The notes beneath the pieces are model-generated. The model saw nothing but the letters and a program-made list of their open reading frames with translations, was not told the DNA's origin and made no database searches. The position numbers were made by a program, and so were the translations under genes. From positions 1,426,001 through 1,490,000 of the forward strand of contig NZ_CP053841.1 of NCBI RefSeq assembly GCF_013201895.1: a stretch of DNA of 64,000 bases, written 5' to 3'. Positions 26,622 through 35,522 of the stretch are shown piece after piece; position 1 is the first letter of the stretch; the number at the start of each line of letters is the position of its first letter. Origin of the DNA: Campylobacter blaseri. GTDB taxonomy: Bacteria > Campylobacterota > Campylobacteria > Campylobacterales > Campylobacteraceae.

Positions 26622-27058
26622 AAAAGACAAGACACCACATATACTTAACAGAAGCCGATAATAGAATTTTAAAACAACTATCAGATAAGAGAAATCAAAG
26701 CAGATCCGCAGTTGTTAGAAAACTAATTCAAACCCAAAAATACAGAGATAATTTACAAGAGATAGAAACTAACAATAGAATAATTGGCAGTTATTTAAAA
26801 GAATTTAGCCATATCGGAACGAATATAAATCAAATAGCATACCATCTAAATGCAAATATAACAAATCATGAAGAAGCAAAAACAGACCTTGAAAAAAACA
26901 TCGTGAAGCTAATGCAGAAGATAAAAGAGTTAAATGAAAAGGTTGATACACTAAAAATCAAGATAAATGTACCGCACATAAAAATAAAAACCCCAAGCAG
27001 TATAGAAGAGCAAGATGGCATACAAGAATACGAAATAAAAAGGGAAGAAAATGAGTGA
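26618..27058 (+). CDS. MobC-like relaxosome accessory protein
   Basis: The 146-residue product has an N-terminal ribbon-helix-helix (HHIYLTEADNRILKQLSD, SRSAVVRKLIQ) and the MobC-type core GSYLKEFSHIGTNINQIAYH followed by a helix. MobC proteins bind oriT and help the relaxase melt the nic region. It overlaps both virB11 and virD4. It is a candidate to bind the 19-bp motif at 18742. Confidence 0.82.
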   Translation: MKKTRHHIYLTEADNRILKQLSDKRNQSRSAVVRKLIQTQKYRDNLQEIETNNRIIGSYLKEFSHIGTNINQIAYHLNANITNHEEAKTDLEKNIVKLMQKIKELNEKVDTLKIKINVPHIKIKTPSSIEEQDGIQEYEIKREENE

Positions 27059-28949
27059 TACACAGAAATTCAGCACCAAAAAATGGATAGCCGTATTTAT
27101 AACATCGTTATTGATGGGAGTGGTGGCATACTTAGGAATGGTCAAGCTCATTTTTAACCCAGATTTAGCAAATGTTCCGATAGTTGCTCTCAAAATTTTA
27201 AATAACATCGGAGAGCCAACATTAAAATTTAAAGCATATGTAGCACTTTTAATGCTTATAGCTCCATTTTTAATGTGTGTAGTGTGGTGGATGTTGCCAT
27301 ACCTAAAAGACAATGAAGACTACGGCTCAGCTAGATTTGCGATTCCAAAAGATTTTAAAAATATGAAAATTAACTACGATACTGGTTTGGTGCTTGGTTG
27401 TCTTGATATTGACAGTAACAATCCAAAATTCATAAGAGCAACACAACCGCTTTCAACATTAGTCGTTGCACCTCCTGGAAGTGGTAAAACCGCAGGTATG
27501 ATAATTCCAAATTTGCTAAGTGTACCTAACTCTTGCGTAGTTTTAGACATAAAAGGGGAGTTATATGAAAAAACGGCTGGATATCGCCAAAAATATTTTA
27601 ACAATGAAATTCAACTTTTCTCCCCTTTTAGTTGGGATAATACGCTATTTTTTAATCCGTTTGACAATAGCCTTATAAAAGATATGCAGTATTTGCATAT
27701 CAAAAAACTAGCCGAACAGATAGCATCAACGATTTTTGTAGGCGAACAAGGCAAAGAAAACGATCACTGGATAGTATCAGCAAAAACTATGTTTGTATTT
27801 TTTGCAGAATATTTTATGCAAAAAAATAAACACGCAACATTAGCACAACTAGCACAAGCACCAAAAGCCGATTATTTTGATGTGTTAGAAGATAAATTTT
27901 TAGATGAAGCATTAGAAGAAATAGATGAAGATAATCCTGAAAAAGAAAGAGAAAGAGATTATGATGTTGATACTTTTAGAATATGGCTAAAACAAACTAG
28001 TTTTGATGAGACAATAGATGAAAATACTAGAAATCAAGCCAGAGCTTACAGCAAAGCTGCAGAAAATGAGTTTGCTAGTATAAAATCAACCTACGATACA
28101 TTTATGAAAGTTTTTACTAATCCACAAGTAGCAAGTGCAACAAGTAAAATGAGCTTTACATTTGAAGATTTAAGAGAAAAAAGAATATCAATGTATGTCG
28201 TAGTTCAAACTGAAGACATGGAAATTTTAGCTCCTTTAGTGCGAATTTTTATAGAAACATTATTTAAAAAATTAATGAGTGGGCATGAGTGCAGTGATAT
28301 AGATAAATTTATATATTGCTATTTGGATGAATTCGTCCGATTTGGCAAAATGCCATTTTTGCTTGAAGCACCAGCACTATGCAGAAGCTATGGATTACTC
28401 CCAGTGTTTGTTACACAAAGCTATGAACAAGTAAAAAAATACTATGGCGAAGATGATATGAATATAGTTAAAAACAATAGTGGATATCAAGTTATTTTTA
28501 ATATGAATAGTGACAAGGATGCTGAAGACACAAGTAGGCTAATAGGAGATTATACGAATATAAAGATTAGCCGAAGTCAGGGAAACTTAGAATTATTTAA
28601 AAGCAACATCTCAAAGAGCAAAGAAGCCAAAAGGCTAGTAACCTCACAGGACTTAAAAAATCAAGATAGTAGCGATATTTTAATTTTGGTAAAGGGTTTC
28701 TTTAAGCTACCAATTAAAGCCAAAGTGCCATATTGGTTTAAGATGAAGCAATGGAGTAATGCAGATAAAATAAAAATAGTATCAATAGAAAATCCACAAG
28801 ATGGGCTAGAAATCAATAAAGAAGAAAAATCCACAACAGACAACAAAAGCGAAGAAACAATAGAGCAAACAAAAAATGAATTTAATGAGAAAAAAATGCA
28901 AAGAGATGAGCTATTAAGAGCTTTAAAAATCAGAGTAAATAGGGAGTAA
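27051..28949 (+). CDS. virD4: VirD4-type coupling protein
   Basis: The 632-residue product has two N-terminal membrane helices (WIAVFITSLLMGVVAYLGM; VALLMLIAPFLMCVVWWML), Walker A VVAPPGSGKTAGM (about residue 138) and Walker B YCYLDEFVRFG (about residue 423). It links the relaxosome to the T4SS channel and supplies energy for DNA transfer. The C-terminus is a charged tail. It overlaps the mobC-like gene by 8 bases and ends the long virB2-virD4 operon. Confidence 0.95.
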   Translation: MSDTQKFSTKKWIAVFITSLLMGVVAYLGMVKLIFNPDLANVPIVALKILNNIGEPTLKFKAYVALLMLIAPFLMCVVWWMLPYLKDNEDYGSARFAIPKDFKNMKINYDTGLVLGCLDIDSNNPKFIRATQPLSTLVVAPPGSGKTAGMIIPNLLSVPNSCVVLDIKGELYEKTAGYRQKYFNNEIQLFSPFSWDNTLFFNPFDNSLIKDMQYLHIKKLAEQIASTIFVGEQGKENDHWIVSAKTMFVFFAEYFMQKNKHATLAQLAQAPKADYFDVLEDKFLDEALEEIDEDNPEKERERDYDVDTFRIWLKQTSFDETIDENTRNQARAYSKAAENEFASIKSTYDTFMKVFTNPQVASATSKMSFTFEDLREKRISMYVVVQTEDMEILAPLVRIFIETLFKKLMSGHECSDIDKFIYCYLDEFVRFGKMPFLLEAPALCRSYGLLPVFVTQSYEQVKKYYGEDDMNIVKNNSGYQVIFNMNSDKDAEDTSRLIGDYTNIKISRSQGNLELFKSNISKSKEAKRLVTSQDLKNQDSSDILILVKGFFKLPIKAKVPYWFKMKQWSNADKIKIVSIENPQDGLEINKEEKSTTDNKSEETIEQTKNEFNEKKMQRDELLRALKIRVNRE

Positions 28950-28954
28950 AAGTT

Positions 28955-29026
28955 ATGATTTTATATGTAAATTATCGTAAAAATATATCTAAATTTATAT
29001 GGTATCTATATTTAAATTATTTGTAA
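28955..29026 (+). CDS. Possible 23-residue ORF after virD4
   Basis: AGGGAG, overlapping the virD4 stop region, lies 8 bases before an ATG. The product (starting MILYVNYRKNISKF, ending WYLYLNYL) is aromatic and basic. It could be a membrane micropeptide or chance. It has no family match. Confidence 0.25.
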   Translation: MILYVNYRKNISKFIWYLYLNYL

Positions 29027-29144
29027 AAATATAGTTATTTTATATGTTTTTATATGCTTAAAGGTTTTAATCTAAGTATTAATGACAAATTAAAATTTAG
29101 ATTAGAGTCTAAAAAGCTCTAAAGACTAACCCTAAGGAGTAAAA

Positions 29145-29339
29145 ATGACTTATGAAGAAAGGCTTAAGCAAGAAAAAGCATACAAAGAGTATGAAAAACA
29201 TCTTGCTGATCAGTTTGAGCATAGCGAAGATGGCGAATTTAAAATCAGCAACGAAGAGAGCAAGGAGTGGGAATATCTAAATAAGACCAACCAAAGCTTA
29301 GATATTGCAGACGAAGACGAGCCAAACACAAACTCATAG
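29145..29339 (+). CDS. Small acidic hypothetical protein
   Basis: The 64-residue product (starting MTYEERLKQEKAYKEYEKHL) is acidic and helical in its first half, unstructured in the second (DIADEDEPNTNS). AAGGAG is 7 bases upstream. It is followed by a 9-bp hairpin and the ArdC-like gene. Small acidic proteins near ArdC genes can be DNA mimics, but no such family is recognisable here. Confidence 0.6.
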   Translation: MTYEERLKQEKAYKEYEKHLADQFEHSEDGEFKISNEESKEWEYLNKTNQSLDIADEDEPNTNS

Positions 29340-29355
29340 CCCAAAAGCTATGAGT
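29332..29355 (+). other. 9-bp hairpin over the stop codon
   Basis: ACTCATAGC and GCTATGAGT form a perfect stem with a CCAAAA loop, covering the TAG of the small acidic gene. There is no T run, so it is more likely an mRNA-stability or attenuation structure than a terminator. Confidence 0.4.
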
Positions 29356-29380
29356 AAACAACAGATGTAAAGGATTAAAA

Positions 29381-30274
29381 ATGGCAAAAGAGCAAGAGAG
29401 AAAAAGTTGGGAGCAGATGAATAACGCAGAGAAAAAAGAAAGTTTTGATAAGTATGCAAAATTTAAACTTTTTGAAGCACACAAAACCACAAAAGCCGAC
29501 TGGCAAAAAGATATGAGTAAAAAAGAAGTAGACAATACAATTCCATATAATGCATTAACTGGCAGAACATACTCAAGAGAAACTAGTATGTTACTAAGAG
29601 CAGAAATGGCGATAAAAGGTTATAACAAAGCTCAGTTTGTAACTATGGAACAAGGAAATGCTATGGGTGGAGTACTAAAGCTAAAACACGATGAACAAAC
29701 AGGCGAAATTTTAAAGACTAAGAATGGCAAAGATGCAAGAGTTGATGGTGTAAAAATGCTTTATATTGCAAACTATGAGATGAGACCTAAGATTGACAAG
29801 GATGGCAAAGAAGTCACGGCTGTGGTTAAAGATAAGGACGGCAATATCAAGATAGACGAGAATACCAAAAAACCGCTCACTTACGTAGTTAAAGAAAAAA
29901 TTCCGATTGAACCAAGACTAGAAACAAGAACTCTTTATCATGTGAGTCAGTTTGATGGACTAGACGAGAGCAAGGTAAAAGACAGGGATTTAACCGCTGT
30001 TCACAATTACAGAGAAACAGCCAAAAGCCAAGCATACGAAGTAAAGGTCGATTATGGCAAAACTCTAGGCATTAGCGGAAATTTGGAAAAGCAACTAAAT
30101 AATCTAACATTAGCCCAAATCAAAGGTGTGGATTATTTTAACCCAGCTAAAAGACTTGATATGAGTAAAGAAGAAAATAAAACCATATCAAAAGAAGAAG
30201 ATAAAGCCAAAGGCAAAAAATCAACTAAGAAAAAAACTAAAGAGAAAGATAATAGTTTGGATCAAGGTAGATAA
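29381..30274 (+). CDS. ArdC-like ssDNA-binding antirestriction domain protein
   Basis: The 297-residue product resembles the N-terminal ssDNA-binding domain of ArdC: IPYNALTGRTYSRETSMLL, then GYNKAQFVTMEQGNAMGGVL, and the late YHVSQFDGL. It lacks the C-terminal zincin metallopeptidase domain of full ArdC; instead a charged insert (DKDGKEVTAVVKDKDGN) and a Lys-rich tail are present. Such proteins protect incoming single-stranded DNA from restriction in the recipient. AAGGA is upstream. Confidence 0.72.
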   Translation: MAKEQERKSWEQMNNAEKKESFDKYAKFKLFEAHKTTKADWQKDMSKKEVDNTIPYNALTGRTYSRETSMLLRAEMAIKGYNKAQFVTMEQGNAMGGVLKLKHDEQTGEILKTKNGKDARVDGVKMLYIANYEMRPKIDKDGKEVTAVVKDKDGNIKIDENTKKPLTYVVKEKIPIEPRLETRTLYHVSQFDGLDESKVKDRDLTAVHNYRETAKSQAYEVKVDYGKTLGISGNLEKQLNNLTLAQIKGVDYFNPAKRLDMSKEENKTISKEEDKAKGKKSTKKKTKEKDNSLDQGR

Positions 30275-30300
30275 TCAATCAAAATGAAACTTAGGGTTAA

Positions 30301-30316
30301 TGGGGCGAAAGCCCCA
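30301..30316 (+). other. GNRA-tetraloop hairpin between genes
   Basis: TGGGGC-GAAA-GCCCCA forms a very stable 6-bp stem with a GAAA loop in an otherwise A/T-rich gap, with no T run after it. It is a good candidate for RNA 3'-end protection or processing between the ArdC-like and the downstream genes. Confidence 0.5.
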
Positions 30317-30333
30317 AATTTAAAAGGGAAAAA

Positions 30334-30606
30334 ATGTTAATTGGATTTTTGAATTTTTTAGGTCTTAGTGATAAGGCTACTTACAAAAAAGAACCAACAC
30401 ATATAAACTATGCGGATGTAAAAAAAACTGAAGAATATATAGTGCAGATGCAAAGTCCGTATTTTGAAGAAGAAATTACAATCAAAACAATAATAAAAGA
30501 CGGCAAAAAAATAGAGATTAAAAAAATAAAAACTGCAGAGCCATTAAACAACGGCAAGACTTTGTTGTCAATAAAAACATATAAAAAAGATATAACAAGG
30601 ATGTAA
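30334..30606 (+). CDS. Hypothetical protein upstream of virB6
   Basis: The 90-residue product begins with a hydrophobic stretch (MLIGFLNFLGLSDKATYK) and continues as a likely beta-rich basic domain (EEITIKTIIKDGKKIEIKKI). AAAAGGG lies upstream, and the stop is 1 base from the virB6 start. No family match; probably T4SS-associated by position. Confidence 0.6.
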   Translation: MLIGFLNFLGLSDKATYKKEPTHINYADVKKTEEYIVQMQSPYFEEEITIKTIIKDGKKIEIKKIKTAEPLNNGKTLLSIKTYKKDITRM

Positions 30607-30607
30607 A

Positions 30608-31819
30608 ATGGCAGAACAACAAGTCGCAAAAGAGCTACTTACCGATAGTAATTGGATAAATAAAACACAAAACATAATGCAAGAAAATGTAATGAGCCTG
30701 TTTGAAAAATTTTATCAAGGAGCTCATGACATAGTTTATTCATCTGCAGTAACGACTGTCATAATTTTAATAGTCGTTTATTGGCTACTAGATAAACTTA
30801 AAAACGGTTATCCAACAAGAGATGAATCATTTGGGGCAATAAAATATATAATATCACTTTGTTTTATCTATGCGATGTTAAGTTCATTTGACGCTTACAC
30901 GGGATTTTTAAATTTTTTAACAATTCCAGAAAGTGTCATTACAGCAGTGGTTAGCTCAATTTTTCAAAGTCAGGATTTTGGGACTATCGTAACAGAATCA
31001 GCAAATAAAGTAGATAATTTAAGAGCATCGATGTGGGATTATGGAACAACACAATACCTAAAATCACAATCTTGGAATTTTGGATTTTTTGAAGTTAATG
31101 GTCCAGCAGACTATTTAATGGCTGGGGTAGTAACCGCATTTTTAATGATTCCATTTTGGATATTTTATGCAGGATTTTTTATACTTTTAATAGGAATTGT
31201 AATAGTTATATTTTTTAGTAAATTTACAGCATTTTTGATTTTAAGCACCTTGCCTCTAATTATTCCATTTTTAATATTCTCAAGGTTTAGACCATATTTG
31301 TGGAGCTGGTATAAATTGTACTTATCATATGCAATTATAGCTCCTTTAGCATTTATAGCTTTAAATTTAGCTATGAATCCAATACTGCAACTTGAAAAAT
31401 TTCAAAACAACATAGCGGAAATATTTTTAAAACAATTTGAGTATTTAATAACAGGATCTATTACTTGCATTACGGCAATTTTTATACTTAAAAGAATTCC
31501 AAGCTGGATAAATGCTGTTTTAGGCACTCAAATGGAAAGTGGAAGCGGTGGAGTAGTAGCAGGAGCCGTAGCTGGTGGAATAGCTGGAAAAACACTACTT
31601 GGTGGACTAGCTAGAAAAGCCAGTGGTGGAAGTTTTATAGGCGGGGCTTTGCAAAGCTTTGGTAGAGCGACTGGTGGAAATGCGGTTGGACATATTACGA
31701 AAACAGGAATTGATGCGAGTATTAACATGGGAAAGGATATAGGAAAAGGGGCAAAAATACTAGGAATTGGAACATATAACACCTACAAGGCATTTAGAGG
31801 TGGATATGCGATACCGTAA
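30608..31819 (+). CDS. virB6: VirB6/TrbL-like polytopic membrane protein
   Basis: The 403-residue product has about 6-7 membrane segments (VTTVIILIVVYWLL; YIISLCFIYAMLSSF; MIPFWIFYAGFFILLIGIVI; AIIAPLAFIALNLAM) and a Gly-rich C-terminus (SGSGGVVAGAVAGGIAGKTL). This layout is typical of VirB6/TrbL, the channel-forming part of the inner membrane complex. It lies apart from the main virB operon, in the ardC operon. Confidence 0.85.
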   Translation: MAEQQVAKELLTDSNWINKTQNIMQENVMSLFEKFYQGAHDIVYSSAVTTVIILIVVYWLLDKLKNGYPTRDESFGAIKYIISLCFIYAMLSSFDAYTGFLNFLTIPESVITAVVSSIFQSQDFGTIVTESANKVDNLRASMWDYGTTQYLKSQSWNFGFFEVNGPADYLMAGVVTAFLMIPFWIFYAGFFILLIGIVIVIFFSKFTAFLILSTLPLIIPFLIFSRFRPYLWSWYKLYLSYAIIAPLAFIALNLAMNPILQLEKFQNNIAEIFLKQFEYLITGSITCITAIFILKRIPSWINAVLGTQMESGSGGVVAGAVAGGIAGKTLLGGLARKASGGSFIGGALQSFGRATGGNAVGHITKTGIDASINMGKDIGKGAKILGIGTYNTYKAFRGGYAIP

Positions 31820-31831
31820 AAAGGATAAGAG

Positions 31832-32281
31832 ATGAAAAACAATAAAAAAAATCCAAAAGATGCAAGTGAATTAAAAACATTAAAAGAGCTTAATGAAAAT
31901 GCTAAATTGATACACGATGGTAGAATTCAACATTATTATTTAGAGTTAGGTAGAGCCTATATAAAAATAAATAGCAGTGATTCTGATGATATAAAAGATG
32001 GCAGAAAAAAACTAGAAAAATTTATAAATAATAGCTTTGATAAGATTAAATTTTTTATAAATAATCAAGATCATTATAAAGAAGAATGGCGTGATGAAGC
32101 TATATTTCTTTATAGATTATTTTTATCTTGGGATAATGATTTTAATGAAGATAATATTTTAAAAATTTTGGAAAATTTTATAGGTAAAGATGGCATGGAA
32201 ACAATGAATCAAGAACTTCAAATGGAAGAATTAATAAAAGAACTTAAAGACAATTACAACCAGATGGAATCGCAACAATAA
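31832..32281 (+). CDS. Hypothetical soluble protein
   Basis: The 149-residue product is charged, probably all-helical, with no signal or membrane segment (RAYIKINSSDSDDIKDGRKK; FINNQDHYKEEWRDEAIFLY). AAGGA precedes the ATG, and it sits between virB6 and the topoisomerase gene. No recognised family. Confidence 0.65.
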   Translation: MKNNKKNPKDASELKTLKELNENAKLIHDGRIQHYYLELGRAYIKINSSDSDDIKDGRKKLEKFINNSFDKIKFFINNQDHYKEEWRDEAIFLYRLFLSWDNDFNEDNILKILENFIGKDGMETMNQELQMEELIKELKDNYNQMESQQ

Positions 32282-32295
32282 AATAAGGATAAATA

Positions 32296-34248
32296 ATGCA
32301 AAACACGATAATTATAATTGAAAGCCCAAATAAATGTGAGAAAATAGAAAAAATTACTGGTGCAAAAGTTTATGCTACAAAAGGACATTTTAAAGAGTTA
32401 AGTAAAGAGATTGTGTCTAATTATCAAGATTATACTCCAATATTTGAAATAAAAAAAGAAAAAAAATATCAAATAAATCAAATTTTTAATGAGTGCAAAG
32501 GCAAAGATGTAATAATTGCAACAGACCCAGATCGTGAAGGTTACGGAATAGGCTATATGGTATATGACACAATAAAAAATATAGCAAAAAGTATAAAAAG
32601 GGCAGAATTCCACGAAATAACAGAAAGTGGAATCAAAAAAGGACTTGATCGTGCTGTGCCATTTACTAACTCAAATTTAAAAGAATTTGATAGTTTCAAA
32701 GCAAGAGCTGTAGGCGATAAACTAGTGGGCTTTATTATGAGTCCAACATATATAAATAAATTAAATGATAAAAATATAAGTGTCGGTAGAGTCCAAACTC
32801 CAGCACTTGCATTAATCGTTAAGCGAGAGCTTGAAATCAAAGAGTTCAACAAAAACCCTGCTTCAAAGCAAATAAGCTATAAAATCAAAGCAAAACTACA
32901 AACGAGAGACGGCATAGAATTTAATGCAATAAACGACAATATATTTACTTCAAAAGAAGAAGCAAATGCAAAAATAGCTGAATTTGCTAATGCAATGGCA
33001 AAAGTGTATCAAATAGACACAAAGCAAATCAAAATAAAACCTAATGCTCCATTTAGAACGAGCCAACTCCAAGAAATAGCTAGTAAAAGATTAGGATTTA
33101 GCTCAGATAAAACTATGAGTCTAGCTCAAAAGTTATTTGAGAAAGGCTTAATTACATACCACAGAACGGATAGTAACACAATATCAGATGAGTTTATAAA
33201 CGAAGTAGAAGCTAAATTTAAAGAACAGGAATGGTATGAAAAAAGGGAATATAAAGCAGGAGTTCAGAGTCAAGCACAAGCTCACGAAGCGATAAGAATA
33301 TCGCACGTACATGAATATACCAAAATAGAAGAAATCGGAGTAAAAGAAAACTTAAGTGACGATGAAAAGGCATTATATGAACTAATCTTTTTAAATTCAG
33401 TTCAAAGTCAAGCTAAAAATGCAATCAATGAAAACACTACATACGACATCAGTATAACAACACTAAGCTTTAAAACAAAAACCAGTAAATGCATTTATAA
33501 TGGATTTAAAGGGGCGTTAAAAGAAGAATCACAAGATGATGAAGATAAGGATGAAGAAGTACTAGAAATTACTCTAAATTTAAAGCAAGGCGACGAAGTA
33601 AAAATAACAGGATATGAACTAGCTGAAGTTAAAAAACAAGCACCAAAACATTATAAAGAGAGTAATTTTATCTCCCTTTTAGAAAAAGAAGGTATTGGAA
33701 GACCAAGTACTTATGCGACATTCTTACCCACACTACTTAAAAGAGAGTATGTGATTATAGAGAAAAAAGGGAAGAATCAAATTATCATAGCAACAAGCAA
33801 GGGGATAAATTTTATCAAAACTATTAAAGCAAACGATGAATGGGTAAGTCAGAGCGAATTTACGAAGCAGATGGAGAGTGTACTAGATGAGATAAGCGAT
33901 GGTAAAGTTGGCTATTTAGACTTTATCAAGCCTTTACATGAAAAGATGGGATTTGTAAAATTAAACTCAGGCGAAACAAAGCCACCAAGCGATAAACAAC
34001 TAGAATGGGCAAAGAGTATAGCTAAAAACATAAATTTAGAACTTCCAAAAGGAATTGAAAGAGACTGGAAAATATGCTCAAATTTTATTGAGAAAAACAA
34101 AGATAAAGACGTGCGACCGCCAAGCGATAAACAACTAGCTTTTGCAAAGAAACTAGCGACAGATAACAAAGTAGAGTTACCAAATGGCATAGAAAAAGAT
34201 GTCAAAATCTGTTCAAATTTTATAGATAAGCACATAAAGAAGAAATAA
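32296..34248 (+). CDS. Type IA DNA topoisomerase with tandem C-terminal repeats
   Basis: The 650-residue product has an N-terminal TOPRIM domain (IIIESPNKCEKIEKITGA; IIATDPDREGYGIGYMV) and the active-site Tyr288 in GLITYHRTDS. It lacks the zinc-finger C-terminus of chromosomal TopA. Instead it ends with two copies of a ~45-residue unit, PPSDKQLEWAKSIAKNINLE and PPSDKQLAFAKKLATDNKVE, each followed by LP-GIE-D-KICSNFI. It may decatenate or relax transferred DNA. Confidence 0.93.
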   Translation: MQNTIIIIESPNKCEKIEKITGAKVYATKGHFKELSKEIVSNYQDYTPIFEIKKEKKYQINQIFNECKGKDVIIATDPDREGYGIGYMVYDTIKNIAKSIKRAEFHEITESGIKKGLDRAVPFTNSNLKEFDSFKARAVGDKLVGFIMSPTYINKLNDKNISVGRVQTPALALIVKRELEIKEFNKNPASKQISYKIKAKLQTRDGIEFNAINDNIFTSKEEANAKIAEFANAMAKVYQIDTKQIKIKPNAPFRTSQLQEIASKRLGFSSDKTMSLAQKLFEKGLITYHRTDSNTISDEFINEVEAKFKEQEWYEKREYKAGVQSQAQAHEAIRISHVHEYTKIEEIGVKENLSDDEKALYELIFLNSVQSQAKNAINENTTYDISITTLSFKTKTSKCIYNGFKGALKEESQDDEDKDEEVLEITLNLKQGDEVKITGYELAEVKKQAPKHYKESNFISLLEKEGIGRPSTYATFLPTLLKREYVIIEKKGKNQIIIATSKGINFIKTIKANDEWVSQSEFTKQMESVLDEISDGKVGYLDFIKPLHEKMGFVKLNSGETKPPSDKQLEWAKSIAKNINLELPKGIERDWKICSNFIEKNKDKDVRPPSDKQLAFAKKLATDNKVELPNGIEKDVKICSNFIDKHIKKK

Positions 34249-34256
34249 GATAAGAT

Positions 34257-35258
34257 ATGTTCCAAACAAAACCGACAGAGTCTACTAGTCAAGGATGGAT
34301 GGCTAATAAAGAGAAAAAGCAAAATGTCTACTTTATGAAAGCAAAATACGAAGTAGATGATGAATTTTACACAAACTATCACGAAATCAAAAAAGAGCTA
34401 GATGATTACAAATCACATTTTAAAGGCAAGATTGTAGTGTGTCCTTGTAATGATGGAAAGAAAAGTAATTTTTATCATTATTTTAAATTAAATTTTAAAG
34501 AACTAGAATTACAAAAGCTTATAACTACGACTTTTAATATCAATGACCAAAATGCAAAGGGAACAAAAATAGAAATTACAACAAAAGAAAAAAAAGAAAC
34601 CCAATTGCACGGACGTGGCGATTTTAGAAGCGATGAAATAAGAGAAATAATTGCACAGGGCGATATAATCGTAACAAATCCGCCATTTTCACTTTTTAGA
34701 GACTTAATAGAGATTGTAGAGAGTGAGAAAAAGAAATTTTTAATAGTCGGTGGTACATACTCAATCACTTATAAAATGATATTTGAATTATATGAAAAAG
34801 GCAAAATATGGCTAGGAAATAATCAAGTAAATATATTTACTAGACCAGATGGCACAAAAAAGCGTTTTTCAAACATAAGCTGGTTTACAAACCTAAAGAG
34901 CATTAAACACTTAGAGCCAATAAAACTAACAAAAAGATATAAAAACAACGAGCATAAATATCCCGAATACGATAATTACAAAGCCATAGAAGTAACCAGC
35001 TATAAAGATATACCAATTGATTATTACGGTATAATCGGCGTTCCACTAACATTTTTTTTAAGGCACAATCCAGCTCAATTTAATATATTGGGCTGTGATT
35101 TTCAAATCAAAGAGAAGTATCCCGAGCTTGTAAAGCAAGATTTTACACAAAGCAACACAAAATCAGCCGTGCTTAATGGACAAGAGATGTTTACAAGAAT
35201 AATAGTACAAAGAAAAAATGGCTTAATGCCTAGAATAAAATTACAAAACCAATTTTAA
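34257..35258 (+). CDS. EcoRI-type adenine-specific DNA methyltransferase (orphan)
   Basis: The 333-residue product has the N6-adenine methylase motif IV in DIIVTNPPFSLF (about residues 137-148) and a family layout like the EcoRI methyltransferase (VDDEFYTNYHEIKKEL, CPCNDGKKSNF near the start; PLTFFLRHNPAQFNILGC at the end). No restriction endonuclease gene lies beside it. It could methylate ICE DNA to evade host restriction or act in regulation. The target site cannot be told from the sequence. Confidence 0.82.
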   Translation: MFQTKPTESTSQGWMANKEKKQNVYFMKAKYEVDDEFYTNYHEIKKELDDYKSHFKGKIVVCPCNDGKKSNFYHYFKLNFKELELQKLITTTFNINDQNAKGTKIEITTKEKKETQLHGRGDFRSDEIREIIAQGDIIVTNPPFSLFRDLIEIVESEKKKFLIVGGTYSITYKMIFELYEKGKIWLGNNQVNIFTRPDGTKKRFSNISWFTNLKSIKHLEPIKLTKRYKNNEHKYPEYDNYKAIEVTSYKDIPIDYYGIIGVPLTFFLRHNPAQFNILGCDFQIKEKYPELVKQDFTQSNTKSAVLNGQEMFTRIIVQRKNGLMPRIKLQNQF

Positions 35259-35270
35259 CGAGAATAGAAA

Positions 35271-35519
35271 ATGAAAGAAAAAAAGAAAATAAGATTATTT
35301 GATAGCCCAATAAAGCAGTTTATATGGGTTTTTATAGCAATACACTTAATAGGAATCGGATTAAACATAATACTTTATCTTTTAAAAATACCAAGTGGAA
35401 TAGAAACAATTATTAATGCAAGTCCGATATTTATAACATTAGCTATTATTTGCTATATAGTTTTTAATGTAATGTTGTATACAATATTAAAAATTAGATT
35501 TTTAATATCGCAAAAATAA
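35271..35519 (+). CDS. Small two-helix membrane protein
   Basis: The 82-residue product has a basic N-terminus and two hydrophobic segments (FIWVFIAIHLIGIGLNIILYLL and IFITLAIICYIVFNVMLYTIL). There is only a weak ribosome site. It is the last gene before repeat copy B. No family; an entry-exclusion role is possible but unsupported. Confidence 0.55.
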   Translation: MKEKKKIRLFDSPIKQFIWVFIAIHLIGIGLNIILYLLKIPSGIETIINASPIFITLAIICYIVFNVMLYTILKIRFLISQK

Positions 35520-35522
35520 CCA

